A stretch of 64,000 nucleotides of DNA from Blumeriella jaapii (taxonomy: Eukaryota > Ascomycota > Leotiomycetes > Helotiales > Drepanopezizaceae). Numbering within the stretch: position 1 is the stretch's first letter; every line of letters starts with the position of its first letter. Made by a program: the position numbers and the translations under genes. Below are positions 24,121-35,949 of the stretch, piece after piece. The notes under the pieces are model-generated. The model saw only the letters and a program-made list of their open reading frames with translations, made no database searches and had not been told where the DNA came from. The DNA lies in assembly GCA_009599575.1 (NCBI GenBank), contig VWND01000001.1, positions 1,054,001-1,118,000 of the forward strand, given 5' to 3'.

Positions 24121-25672
24121 ATTCGTCTAATGAGAGATACGAATCAAGCACTCATCAACTATTTTTGTGTGAGTAGGCAAAGCTTCAGCGAGGGTTTGTT
24201 GCATGTCGCAAATCCGATTTAGACGTTTATTTACCGTGTTTTATTTTGGGAAATACTTCATATTTAGGCTTTGGTGAGATTTTATTGCACGTCGATTTTG
24301 ATTTTGATTCGAGTCGGCCTCTGAAGCATTCGTTTTGAAGATACATTTCTTATTCGTCTTTGGCTTCTTCGAGGCTAAGAGCCCAATTCTTGTAAAGAGT
24401 TTATTCGATGCTCACATTCGCCGTCTTCGTGCCTCGTGACTTCGCTTGTACTGTACGCGCGTAAAAGCCACTGCACAGTACATACAATAATGGGCCGCGT
24501 TGACACCACTTTGGCGGCCTTCCATTCTAGTCGTGCCACCCCTCGGGATGGGAGGTCGTCGGCGACGACGATTTTCGCGGGCCAGACTCATTGCTTGTAC
24601 AGCACGTGGTGCCTGATTCGAGTCTCCAGCTTTCGATTGCGTTTTAACCTTTTTCTTCTGCGGCATAAAAAGCTTCGTTGGATTTGGAAAGAGTCTGGAA
24701 AGTCAAAAAAAACGGGTCATCAATGCGATCGAGAGGCCGCTGAAAAGACGTGTTTTGACCGGCGATTCCGAGCTTTCCTTTTCCATGCGATTGTCTACAA
24801 TCATTTGTGGTCGGCTCGAGTCACGCGATTATTGGGAAAGGTCGCAAAAAGGTGATGGAATTTGTAAAATGAAGTACGAAAAGGATACGATAGCTCGAAC
24901 AAATCGACAACAGCGGTGCAGCAGCGCCTTGGAAAGAACACTGCTAATTAGGTATCATTGATGGGGCGATTCGCTTAATTCAGATATTAAAACAACGAAG
25001 GATATTATTGGTATTTGTTATATACGACAGCACGTACCGGCACACCGGTGCATACGATATACGTACAAGAGAAAACTTGCGGTTTGGTTCCCACAAAACC
25101 ATTCTTAAAATCAGAACCATAGAGCTGCAACACTGCGGGATTAAAAACTCGGGGAAAGGTATTCGATGCTTTTTCCCATTCGCGGTCTCTACCTGATTCA
25201 TGCGTACCAACTTTATTAGACATATTTCCGACTTGGCTCGATTCTCTACTTTTTCAGGGTCCTACCCCTCAAAGTCTATCAATATCATGATGGTCAACAT
25301 CACGTTGGCGGCCTTCCGTATTAGTTACGTGGGCTGATCCTGTAGGCTGTTCTGATATCCGTTCCTGTAGGCTAATACCCCTATGCTTCTCTACTCCAAT
25401 CCTTCCCACCGTAGGTAGGTCCAACCGGCCGGTCGCCCAAACCACACAGCGCCGTACAAGTACCATCTCAACTACCGCGTTGATCGACGCGTCACTGGTC
25501 GGAGGGGTATTTGCCAAGTCTCTTTGTCGTGGGAATCGAAAACACGACACATGTTCATCCTTACGGACGACGCCGAGCGCAGCGGGTTGGAAATGTAAAG
25601 CCATGGCGAGATAAAGAGCCGCGATGATCTTCTACATTCTAAGGAATTCCGCAGTCAACCAAGTAAGTCAAC
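24121..25672. other. Spacer, partly A+T-rich, no gene recognised
   Basis: Directly downstream of galactokinase are two TTGCA(C/T)GTCG motifs (24194-24211, 24281-24294), related to those at 8.2-8.7 kb. The 24870-25230 part is A+T-rich with short direct words, and could be a mutated old repeat. Open frames are under 140 codons without features. Confidence 0.45.
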
Positions 25673-26471
25673 ATGCGCGTTTCTCTTCTGGCATATCTGC
25701 TCTTCGCGAGTGCTTCTGCTTCTGCTTCTGTGCTGTACGTACCACTTCCCGCGTTTTCCCTCCCGGCATCTCTGACGCTTCGTCTAGTCGTGTGCACAAG
25801 AAGCCTGCCAACCCCGAGCTCCCTCCTGGTAAGCCACTTCAGAACCCGTACATGTGGACCTGACGAACATCTCCAGGCTTCTTCCCGGAGGGCGCTACGG
25901 TGTCGAAAAGTTCAAGCTGTTCGTCATCCCCTCCAACATAAAGCCCTTTGAGTTCGCGGGGGTCTCATACCTATTCGGACCGTACCAGCCGCCGCCACAC
26001 CTCTCGTACTCGGGCATCACTACAGTCCCGGGGGAGGCTCAGGATTTCGCCATCGTGACGCACTCCAATTCGAGCAACCTCGTCAACCTCGCGAAGCCGG
26101 CCTACTTCGGCGGCCCGTTGCACGACCTCCTCCATGACCAAGGGTCCTTCAGCTGGTTCCATCACAAGACTCTCTTTGGCTACCAAGAAGGCGCCCCTTT
26201 CCACGAGTACGATTTCAAGCTTGTGCCAGTAGACAGCGGTGGCGGAGACAAGAAGTCTTTGATCCAGGGTGGTGACTTCCGGCTGTCGTTCACGCTTGAT
26301 TACGGCCAGGGCCCGAGAGAAGCGCGGTTCTGCACCCTCATGAAAAAGGGGCTTAAATGGGTTCCGAAAAACAAGCTGCGGATTGTTGGTCTTGATTGGG
26401 ATGATGAGCAAGGGTGCGGTGTAGGTTTGACGGAAGTCTCCATCTACGCGGAGATGGAGCGGGCTAAATAA
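25673..26471 (+). CDS. Small secreted protein of unknown family (apparent frameshift)
   Basis: The first exon encodes a classic signal peptide, MRVSLLAYLLFASASASAS. The second exon begins at 25788 after a TAG acceptor and ends at 25828 before GTAAGC. The last exon is 25877-26471 and starts after a CTGAC branch site and CAG. With the strong first donor (GTACGT at 25735), exon 2 reads VLRVHKKPANPELPPG and the last exon FFPEG. The frame then needs one more G in the GGG at 25890-25892 to continue as RYGVEKFKLFVIPSN. Without a frameshift, a weaker donor at 25739 keeps the frame but gives an odd Cys-containing linker (233 residues). The mature protein is Gly/Pro/Phe-rich with aromatic clusters and no cysteine pattern. 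I do not recognise the family. Extracellular location is inferred from the signal peptide. Confidence 0.6.
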
Positions 26472-26978
26472 AGCATCAACGGAGTTGGGAGCGTCAGAAA
26501 CTGCAATTAACTTGATCAGAAATCCGCTCCTTTCTTGTCGGTCTTGCAATGACCCCGTAGCTGCTTCTGAGAGGGGCGCTGGCCAAGTAAAACGCCACTC
26601 TGTGACAGGAATAGTCTGGAGTCTCACCCCTCGCCTCAACATGTATTCCCCCAAGTTGTTCAGTGGTGATTCTTGGGCCGAACGGTCCGACCCGATCTCG
26701 ATTGCACATTGACAAATTCAACTCGCTAATTTGAGAGGGGGGGGGGGAGGGTCAACCCCGTTTCATCCTTCAAGCTGTACAAGCTTCTTGAAAAGTCCGG
26801 CAGGATCCAGCCACTACTCGAACGCCTGCACCCAAGGGAACTCCGACCCTCGAAAGAAACGTCCCTCCCAAGATAACCCAATAGCGCGAATGCTGTTCTG
26901 GTTTCAGGTGAGATGTAGTTGGCTCCCGAGACAGGTAAGGGAGCAGCGTGTGTCCGCAGCAGATGCTCTTTTGAGCAC

Positions 26979-27013
<35 letters not shown>

Positions 27014-29256
27014 GCGAAACGTAAACATGATCATAGCGTACGTAGCAAGACTTCCGCGTATTCGATTGAACCCAAGAAGCTTTCTTGATCCTGATCTTCG
27101 CTTACCGAAGCGTTGACACAACATGCTCGCTTAGATTGCAAAGTCAAACCGAAGCGAAAACAAAAAACCGCATGCTTTAAAGAAGAGACGAGATAGGAGG
27201 AAAAAAAAGAACAGAGGTAGAAGCTTAGGATTGGATTGGGAAGAGCCACGTCGCCGCTTTGCGACATAGAGTTCAGGTGACAACCCTAGAAGCGACATCA
27301 GGAGCAGGAAATGAACACAGAGGAGAAGAAGACAAAAATGAGAGCAATGATGTGAAGCGGTACTGTAGCTCACAGATCGCACGAGCAAGATCTCGCGGAA
27401 ATCGGAGCTGTATTCTCAGGCCGACGGGCGAGCAGGCGGCAGAAGAAGTACCGCTTTCTCTGTTTGTGTTGCAGGACGAGGGTTCGTGCGGTGCAGGAGA
27501 GGTGTTGTGCAGTACGTTCTTCGCGCCCGAAATCATGACTTTGCAAGCTGGCTCCATGCTGACATGATGCAAAGCAGAAAGCGAGAATCCTTCGACCAGC
27601 AGTCCTCCGCAAAGTTACCGTGCGACCAAAAGCCCCTTTCGTGAGGTCGACCAGATTAGCAGCTCCGGATCCGGGCCACCAGCATATGGCCAACCCCCTC
27701 CTCGAACTCCGGTTTCACGGTGGGTGAGAGCAGATTTGGCGCACTGCTGGACGGCGATTCCGAGAGGCCTGGCCATGGGCAATGGGACGACGAGCGGAAG
27801 GTAGCGTCTGAGGTAAGGAGCGGATGTGATGGAGGCTGCGTGATTGTTGCGAATGCAGCAGGCCAAGCAGCTGGATATCCCCATTCTGTTCCATCTGTAT
27901 GGGAGTCACTGTGTGTGAGACTCGCCCATTGGCGATACGGTAGTGTAGTGTACGTACTGTACACAACCCGCTCTTAAATCAGTACAGCACTGTACAGCAC
28001 AGTGCCGTACTAGTTGGCTATTCCTGGCCTGGAGCTTTGACCGCGACGGCGGGACTGCATCGCTTTCCGCGCACATGGCTGGGATCCGTGTGGTCAGTAC
28101 GCATGCATCATGCCAGGGCCTTACCACGTGGAGGTCTCTTCGTTACGAACGAGCGTTGGATCTGGAAACGAGGCCATGTCGAAGAATCGCTGGCCACATC
28201 CGTCTCGCGCTTCGCTTTCTCCACGATGATTCAAGAGCCCGGGGCCACGGTAATCAAATAGAGATCTCCAACCCTTCCGCGTCACAGCACGGAACATACG
28301 GAGTCGGCCCGTTTCAATGGCATTTTGCCTTTCTTGGGAGACATTCCCTGGCCTCCGGAGCCGGTAAGTGTATACGAGTTGCCTAATTGTGTCATCCAGA
28401 TTCGACATGGGTAGGCCTGTCGAGATGGCAATTGGTCTGAGCAGGCCATCTCACCCAAAGACCCAAAGAACATGGACGACCTAAGCGGAAATGAGTCTCG
28501 CTGGCGTTGGTTCGATTTCACCTACAGTGCTGTACGCTATGGAGAAGGATGCCCGTCCTCGAGAGGTGAGCCACATTTCTAGAAAATGCCTAGAACGACG
28601 AGTTCACGATACTCATTGGCAGGGGCACATCATGTATTTAGGTTTCGTGAGTCAGGACATTGTTGATCTCGCCAATGTCATGTGCAGTGCCAGCGCACCC
28701 GTTGCAACGCGATGAAGGGCGAGCCTCATGAAGCAAAAGCGCTTCTTCCGTGGATGTGTATGTGTGTACATACGGTATGTACACAGTACATTCCTTCACC
28801 TGGACCAAGGCCGCCATCGCCCTGCTGAATGGCAGGCTTTCTCCGAATGGCTTTTCCACTTGAAACCCGAATGGAAACTGAAAAGGGGGGGTCGGCAATT
28901 GGACTCGCTTACGAGAAACCCCATGCCGCCGACAACTCTATACATCGTATAGCGAGGGGCTGTGACCCAGTCTGAGCCAACCCATGAAACTGGAAAGTCA
29001 AAATCCATTGCCAATCTCTGAAGGGTTGTATCAAGCTCACCCCAACTCTCTCGACCTCTTTCTCCTATTTTTCTCGAGTGGGAGATGCTTGCCTTCACTT
29101 CTCACGGAGACTGTCTGCCTCCCGCCACGCCCCATCTCTTTTGGTTACTTTACGTTCCGTCATCCTCTTTTGGACTCGACTTCTGAGCCTTCTATGTAAA
29201 GTAATTTTCGGGCCGGATTTTTACTTGGGTGCACGATCATCGGCGACGTCGACACA
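26472..29256. other. Gene-poor spacer
   Basis: No supported gene. It contains a G-run at 26738-26748, a 32-bp poly-A, purine-rich stretches near 27180-27220 and TGTACAGTAC-type palindromes (27950-28015, 28528, 28766-28792). The last 200 bases are the promoter/leader of the Kre9-like gene. Confidence 0.5.
26980..27011. repeat. 32-bp poly-A tract
   Basis: Uninterrupted A run in intergenic DNA. It could be a simple homopolymer or the tail of an old retroposed sequence. No LINE/SINE-like body or target duplication was recognised next to it. Confidence 0.9.
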
Positions 29257-30430
29257 ATGCTGCCCTTTTCCCTCCTTTGTTTCCTTTTGGCCTGCGTGGG
29301 AGCCGCCGTTGCAGCCGTGACGCCCACCAACACCGACGCCGACTTCGCGAGCCTCAAGGTCGGCTCTCCCTTCAGAATCAGATGGTCGGGAGCGGAGGGA
29401 AATGTCACCATCTCGCTGCTGTCGTCGACCGGCACCGCAATCGAGACGATCGGGAGTATGGATCTCGGAGGGCGTGATGTCGTGTAACACGCGACTGACG
29501 AGTGTCTAGGCTCACTACCGGGGGAATCTTTTCTCTGGACGCCGCCTGCGCTGCCGACGACGGACAGCTACGTGTTCCAATTCGTAGACTCGACGCAAGA
29601 GGCGACGAATTCCGTCGCGTTTACCGTACTCGATGCCACGTCCACCCCGCCGGCGGCGTCTGGTTCCCAGGTAAGTATATCCAACACGTCCGGGACGCGC
29701 GGTATCCCCTATCCCAGACCAGTGACATGGGCTGATCTCGGTCGCACAGATATCGAATATCACCGCAAGTCCCACGATCAATGTGACGTCGGCTTCGTTA
29801 TCGGCCGATAGAAATTTCACCTTCACGCCCTCTAGCGCGGCCACGGCAAGCCCGACTGCCACGGCCTCGTCGAAGTCCAAGAAGCTCTCCCCAGCCGCCA
29901 TCGTGGCCATCAGTCTGGGATGCGCAGCATTTATCATGCTGATGTTTGCGCTGACATTCGTCGTGTGCTGGAGATCTGCGGCTCAAAAGAGCGTGGATGA
30001 TAGCAACGGCATTCGGAAGGTCAGTGATGCGGAAAACTCCAGAAATGTTTCGACGGGTCCCTCATGGGAAGCAGGCATTTTTGACCCCGGAAGCACCGGA
30101 AGCAAGAACAATCTCTTGACGACGGAGCTGGACGGCAGCACTCGGATGGGGACGATGATGACCGACGGCCGAACCTCCAGATTGGACACGGCGACCTTGA
30201 GTGACGGCCGGGATTCGAGGACAGACAACGATGGCAGGGGCTCGCGGATGGAGAGCGACGGGAGGGTGTCGAGGTTGAGTGTGCTCTCGGACGGAAGAAC
30301 GTCGAGGATAGGGCGGTTCGAGTTCGAAGAGTCGCCTACGGCGCGAGGCTTCAGCGGCGGGATTCGCATTGTGCAGATGGATAATCTTAAGCTTTCAGAT
30401 CCGCGATGCGTCGATGATCATGATTCCTAA
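29257..30430 (+). CDS. Kre9/Knh1-like domain single-pass membrane protein with DGRxSR tail
   Basis: Exons are 29257-29455, 29510-29670 and 29750-30430 (346 residues), with clean GT...AG introns in phase. A signal peptide (about 1-20) is followed by a small Ig-like domain (about 21-106: TPTNTDADFASLKVGSPFRI, IRWSGAEGNVTISLL, YVFQFVDSTQEATNSVAFTV). This is typical of the Ser/Thr-rich Kre9/Knh1-like N-terminal family. A Ser/Thr-rich stalk with NIT, NVT and NFT glycosylation sites (121-160) leads to one transmembrane helix (about 168-193). The cytosolic tail holds five DGRxSR units at 259, 272, 281, 290 and 301 plus a diverged DGSTRM at 248. The layout recalls cell-wall or surface sensors, but no signalling domain is visible and the role is unknown. 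Confidence 0.85.
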
Positions 30431-32903
30431 TATAATGTTTTGAAAACGGCGCCCGGCAACCCTTGCACCCACGGAGAACGGCAGCGCGTCCTGGACCCAG
30501 GTACGTACATACATACTACTGTACAGACGTGATGTGATGGTCATTCCCCAGCATGGATTCACCTACGCGCTTCAGCACCTTCGCATCTCCTATGTCTCGG
30601 CTGACACTTCTCGAAGCGTCGCTCTCCATGAGATACTTAACATTCGCGTGTCCAAGTTGGTTTCACGCGAACTGCACCTCGTCTGCCTTTCGGTCAGGCT
30701 CTTTCTGCTGAGACCAAGATTCGAGATGCGCAATAGCCCACACAGCGAACACCGATTCGTGCCCAAGATCCTGTGCCACGCAGTGCGAGTCAGGCACGGG
30801 ATGTCTCTTGATGGAAGGTACAGTACCGATTTCGATACCGGTCACCCCCGGGGCGACTCGAGACATAAACACGTGCCCATGGCGGTTTTTTTTTTGTCCG
30901 GACAGGTTGGAAGAACGGGATGGAGGTCTGAGTTCAGTGGGTACCCATCTTGTTGGAATTCGGGTGGTGGGGTTTTCTTTTTGCTGCGCGGAGAAAGTGA
31001 AGCAAGCGACGAGGAATTGAGTCGAGCGAGGAGGAGAGAGCGCGCGCGCATTCCGAGTGAAGGGGTTCGATGCGAGCGAATAGAGGCGGCTAATCATGTT
31101 GTCGCTTACATACGAGGCGTTAACGTCTCGCGAAGTAATGTTTAATGAATCCTTTGCTGAAATCCAAGTTGACAATGGCTGAATCATGCTGCATGCCAAC
31201 ATGATCCGTGACCTGATACGCTCACCACACGGAGAGGTAGATGTCAAGCAAGCGCGCGCTACGACGACCTCGGTCAGTTGCCGTAAGTGAAAGAAAGACC
31301 TTATGCGAGGCTCTGCTCTCTCGGTCTTTTCTTCGATCAACGAAGATGGTGTTGACATGAGCGGCGAGTAAATCCACTCACCCTAACAACAGCGACTCTT
31401 TCTATCGCTGCTGTTTGACTTTTTCGACTTGATCCTCCATTTTTGAAACAGGCTGTTGCATTCTTGCGCTTTGCCAAAGATATCAAAATGATACAGTAGG
31501 TGCGCTTTCTTTGCCATCTGCCGTGATTTCTAAATCATCATTGGTTGCAAGATATTTTAAGACCAGTCAGACATAGCAGGGAGTTTTGTGTAGACAGGAT
31601 GAGTGGATTGGAACTTAGTGGTGTTGTCGGGATGCGGTGGTGGGTGGAGAGAAAATCATGTGTCGGATTCGCTCCGGGTGAACATTGCATTTCTATTCAA
31701 CTAGTCGAAGGGAGGAGAAGATGATACAAGATGATTGGGTGTGGGACTCGGGGTCAGATCTTGACGGTTGACGGTGTGGGGTTCGAAGAGAGGATGGAGA
31801 ATGCGAGGGGTGGTGCTAACCGAGAGCCCCTTATTTACGCGAGAAGATTCTCGATTCTGCAGAGCGTCAACGTCAACAATGATGGCGACCCGCTACCCCG
31901 AGTCGTTTTTCTTATGGGATCTGACATAATCGAGATGATGGAAGGCGGAAGAACCCAAAGCGGAATTCTCGCGGTCTGGTGGCACGATAACCCGCATCGA
32001 TTCCAGCCCGAGAGGATGCCGTGATATCCACTTCTTGCCAGCCGCCCGAGCCCGTATACTGGTCAAGGTGTGAATAAGATCCGATGCTTCGCGTCCCCAA
32101 GAGGATAATATCGGCGAACCTTCAGATTTGCCGTAGAGTAATACCCGTCCCCCTCCCCGCCCCCTTTTCCGATCCCCCACGCATGTGCAACTGCCGTGAT
32201 ACCGTAATTCGTAAGAGAACAACCCGTTTCCCGAATCCAAGACAGACTTAAGGTGCGGCCTGGTTGACATACTTCGGTATGCATGTTGCCACGATCGGTT
32301 GGATCGGTTGGATCGACCTTTGGGCATATTTGCGATTACAATGGTACGAGTAAAATAGCACATGAGTGATCGGATGCTGGCAGCGAGGGCTGACGCTGCG
32401 CCGTGAATTGGATTCGGCTAAGAGCATGGACGTCCTGTGCTGTACTGTACATAGCAATTCGTCTTCTTCCCGGGTCATGTGCTGTAGAGATGCTAAAGAT
32501 TTTGTAATGCGGAACTTTCATGTCCCCATTCTTCTCACAACGTTGATTGAGAGGAACAGATGCACGCTAGAGTATACACAGTAGACGCACTTCAGCCGAG
32601 TTCCCCGAGTGATCAACTGCTTCGAAGATCGCAGTTCTGAAAGAAGATCTTGACAGCAGCATCGCCAACGAAACGGCGAATACAGGAACTGGCAAGAAGC
32701 AAATGATGCCATAGATGCATTGCATACCTCGGTCTTAGGTACTTACTGTACTACATACAGTACTGTAGGTGAACAGAGCCAAGGTCGGAAAGGGAGGGTT
32801 GAAAAGCGTCAGCCACGGTCATCAACTCACTCCACGCAGTTTGGGCACGCAAAGGAGGGACACTGACTGGCCTGGACTGGGGATCACCTCGTGCTGACGT
32901 ACC

Positions 32904-32949
32904 GTGCAGTACACAGCTGTGTACAGTACGGTACAGTACAGTACTGCAC
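32904..32949. repeat. Perfect inverted repeat built from GTACAGTAC palindromes
   Basis: The 9-bp arms GTGCAGTAC (32904-32912) and GTACTGCAC (32941-32949) are exact reverse complements. The interior is itself made of GTAC-centred palindromes, so one strand could fold into a hairpin or cruciform. This is the densest example of a motif found throughout the intergenic DNA. Confidence 0.8.
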
Positions 32950-33151
32950 ATCTCCACGGAAGAATAATTCGGATGTAGGGTGCAAGACTAGCAGGGCTAC
33001 TGCTCGGCACGTCAGGATGAGAGTGAGTGGCTGTGTTTGAACTTTCCATGACAGCCGGCTGATTCGTGCTCCGAAAAGCCGGTACTGATGATAAATCCAA
33101 GCAGTTTTTTATCCCGCTTCGGAAAATCGGGACTTGGGGCCCCAAAAAGGC

Positions 33152-33153
<2 letters not shown>

Positions 33154-33202
<49 letters not shown>
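33154..33202. repeat. 49-bp poly-G tract
   Basis: Uninterrupted G from 33154 to 33202, followed by GGGATGTGT units to about 33245. The true length is uncertain because assemblies mis-size such runs. Confidence 0.85.
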
Positions 33203-33203
<1 letters not shown>

Positions 33204-33296
33204 GGGGATGTGGGATGTGTGGGATGTGTGGGATGTGGGATGTGATGCTGAATAGCCCACGCGTGGGGACTTTGGCAAGAGAGAAGAATCCGGACC

Positions 33297-33530
33297 CCCA
33301 TTCTCCCATTTTCTCAGTCTCCCATTGTCTCATTCTCCCATTCTCTCAGACTCCCATTCTCCCATTCTCTCCGTCTCCCATTCTCCGATTCTCTCATTCT
33401 GTCATTCTCTCATTCTCCCATCCTCTCACTTCCCCATTCCCCCGTCCCCTCATTCTCTCGTTCTCTCGTTCTCCCATTCTCTTATTCCCCGTTCCCCCAT
33501 TCCCCCATTCCCCCATTCTCACCTCGCAAG
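33297..33530. repeat. Pyrimidine-rich minisatellite (CCCATTCTCTCA-type)
   Basis: About 20 degenerate units of 8-16 bp, such as TCTCCCATTCTCTCA and TTCCCCCATTC. Open frames on both strands through this stretch encode monotonous Ser/Pro/His or Glu/Gly/Met/Arg peptides, consistent with repeat translation and not a gene. Confidence 0.85.
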
Positions 33531-33535
33531 AACGG

Positions 33536-33600
33536 TCAGACGGTGAGACGGTCAGACGGTGAGACGGTGGGACGGCGACGGTGGGACGGTGGGACGGCCT
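33536..33600. repeat. GACGGTGG-type short tandem repeat
   Basis: Units GGTCAGACGGTGAGAC and GGTGGGACGG follow each other directly after the pyrimidine minisatellite. Confidence 0.8.
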
Positions 33601-33845
33601 GAGAAGCCAGAGCTCGCAAGAGAGACACCGAATAGGCCGCGCGTGGGATGGCAAGGATTCTCTCGCGAACTGCTGCGGCGACTGACTCTGGAGAGTTGGA
33701 GTCGGGTGGCCCCGAGGCAGCACGGCAGTCTGGGGAAGAATCAAGGTCCGATGGGGGAAAGGCAGATGCCACATCGTCGGAGGAAAAGGGCGTTCTCTGC
33801 ATGGACGGTCGCTAGACGAGAACGCCAATCGGATTCGGGCTGCGA

Positions 33846-34022
33846 TGCATCTTGCCATGTTGCTGGCCTCCTTGCTGGCCATCTTCCTTATGCTGGCCAT
33901 CTTGCCTTTTGCTGGCCTTCTTGCTGGCCTTCTTGCTTGTCATCTTGCTTAACATCTTGCCATCTTGCTTGCCATCTGGCCGTCTTGCCGTCTTGCCGTC
34001 TTGCCATCTTGCTGGCCATCCC
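33846..34022. repeat. CTTGCTGGCCAT-type degenerate minisatellite
   Basis: Successive units of 9-13 bp with the words CTTGCTGGCC, CATCTTGC and CGTCTTGC. The strand bias and reiteration explain the open frames crossing it. Confidence 0.8.
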
Positions 34023-34198
34023 CCAATGTGCATCTTCCGACCACCGAAACCCAATGCCAACGGAAAGTCCGGTGGCACCTTTCCGGAACGTGACGCATCT
34101 GTCAGTGAGTTGCAGCTGCGGCTCGGTTATGTAAAAACATGGTCCCCTCTCCCCCGCCATGCGGTGCTCCCCGTCGTACCGTACAGTCCAGGAGATGC

Positions 34199-34412
34199 TG
34201 TATGTTGTATGTATGTATGTACACAGTATGTATGTATGTACATGTACATCGTACAGGCTCCGACCTTGGAGGCGGAGGGGTTAAGGTTCTTTTGTGCACC
34301 GCGTGCGAGTGGGGGTTGCACTGACTGACTGGCGCTCTCAACCTCCTTTCACGAGGCACATGTATGTGTGTACAGACTGTATGTACAGTATGTACACAGT
34401 ACAGTCTCTGTA
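34199..34412. repeat. GTAT arrays with GTACAGTAC palindromes
   Basis: Two blocks (34199-34257 and 34361-34412) of GTAT units interrupted by TACACAGTATG and TACAGTATGTACACAGTAC. Confidence 0.8.
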
Positions 34413-34953
34413 CCACGTCAACACCAGCTCCAATAGGAGAAACGACCGGACCTCTCGCGCTGGCCATCGCCCCAGGCCGATGATCACGGTCACTTGCGCT
34501 CCTGGCCGCGGCGCTCACCACACGCGCGGCTCTTCCGCCGTCGCGCAGACCACACACACAGTCCCATCCCATGGTGTCCACCGCGACCGAATCGTCGTCC
34601 ATGGGCCCTGGCGGGGCGAGGGGGCAGCGCCGCCGAACCACCCGCACCACCCCGCGCTGTCGGCGCAGGCCCGAGGGCGAGGCGTCGTCGTCGTCGTCGT
34701 GGCTTCGCCGGCCCCGGAAAGCAACGAGGATCGATCATGGTTAAGGGGGAGCTGGAGGCCGGCCGCTGGCACACGTGAGCATCAGAGAATGCAGGCTGGA
34801 CCATGATTCGCCGTCCGGCACGAGCGGGTCGAGGAGACGTGCATTTGCAGTGGACGGCCCGAGTCAGAGGGGGCGAGTGAAGGACGGGCCGGTTGAGCCT
34901 CTCTCATTGACGAGCTGGCTCTCTGGGCCCTTGGCCGTCTGACTGTGCTGGAC

Positions 34954-35040
34954 TGTGTGTGTGTATGTATGTCTGTATGTATGAATGTGTGTATGTATGT
35001 ATGTACAGTATGTACGTACGTAGAGTACTGTACGGTACTT
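34954..35040. repeat. GTAT/GT microsatellite with TACAGTA/TACTGTA words
   Basis: Imperfect GTAT repeat ending in GTACGTACGTAGAGTACTGTACGGTAC. A shorter similar block lies at 35393-35450. Confidence 0.8.
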
Positions 35041-35654
35041 ACTACATGCTTCATTCGTACACACAACGATGCTTTCCAGCCTGCCGGAACACAGTCAACA
35101 AGCGACCCCGGAAGCGAGCAAACCCACTGTCAACAAACAACGGCCGCCGAGTGGACCTGATGATCGCGTCGTCCACGCACCGCCAGCCGCAACGGGACGC
35201 TTCTTCCCTCTTGGTGTTCGCGATACGACTGACTTGGCCCCCAGCCCGTCCGTCCTGGGCCAAAGGATATGCCACGAGGCGTGTCGCGACGAATCCACCC
35301 CCACACTACGCATCTTGGCTCCTCTGGAGTCTGGAGGCTGGAGGAAACGGAGGACTGGGACACGCTCCTCGGTGGATGTATGGACGGTACGGTGCGGTAT
35401 GTACGGTATGTGTGTACGGTATGTACTATGTACTGTATGTACATACTTACTCGCTTGCGCAACCCCCTTTCCCCCCCCCCCCGGTCCGACGTTCACCACA
35501 CCTGGCGGCCGGCCATTGAAGCGCATTCCACGCAAGACGGAAGAAGAAGTACTTAAACTCTGTGGCCGGGCTGTCCAAGTCCATCCCATCGTCTCTCTGC
35601 CCTCTGTTTTGTCGAGCTGTTTTGGTCCTCGAGTTACGTACCCATCCATCCAAA

Positions 35655-35792
35655 CATATACACATATACACACCTACACATATACTCACCTACACATATA
35701 CACACCTACACACATACACACCTACACACCTACACACCTACACACCTACACACATACACATCCACACATACACATACACACTGCTCTCCCCT
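35655..35792. repeat. ACACATAC/ACACCTAC microsatellite array
   Basis: About 16 imperfect 8-10-bp units shortly upstream of the aldolase-like gene. All three frames encode Thr/His/Tyr-rich repeats, so apparent ORFs here are not counted as genes. Confidence 0.85.
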
Positions 35793-35949
35793 CTGGAGTA
35801 GGAACGCCACCAGACCACTTCACCCGTCCATAGCGCATCTTCACAGCTCCCCAACCCGAGCCGCGGAACACTAGAGCACGCCCTCCCTCGCTCGCCCCCT
35901 CCTAGTGGCTATAGCTGGACATACTGTAGATACCTAGAGACAACACACC

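Larger units (their letters stand above)
30431..35949. other. 5.5-kb gene-poor, repeat-dense spacer
   Basis: No supported gene. Long open frames here either lie on repeats or have no features. It contains the features listed separately: a palindromic hairpin, a 49-G tract, pyrimidine and other minisatellites, GTAT arrays and an ACAC/TACAC array. The 100 bases before 35950 are the promoter of the aldolase-like gene. Confidence 0.6.

Noticed and set aside
26980..27011. Poly-A tail of a retroposon
   Set aside because: No element body, promoter box or target-site duplication recognised beside it.
33012..33562. Open frames encoding long poly-Pro or poly-Gly
   Set aside because: They are translations of the 49-G tract and pyrimidine minisatellite.
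35260..35833. Long plus-strand frame with Thr/His/Tyr repeats
   Set aside because: Its right part is the ACAC/TACAC array and its left part carries GTAT repeats; no independent coding support.
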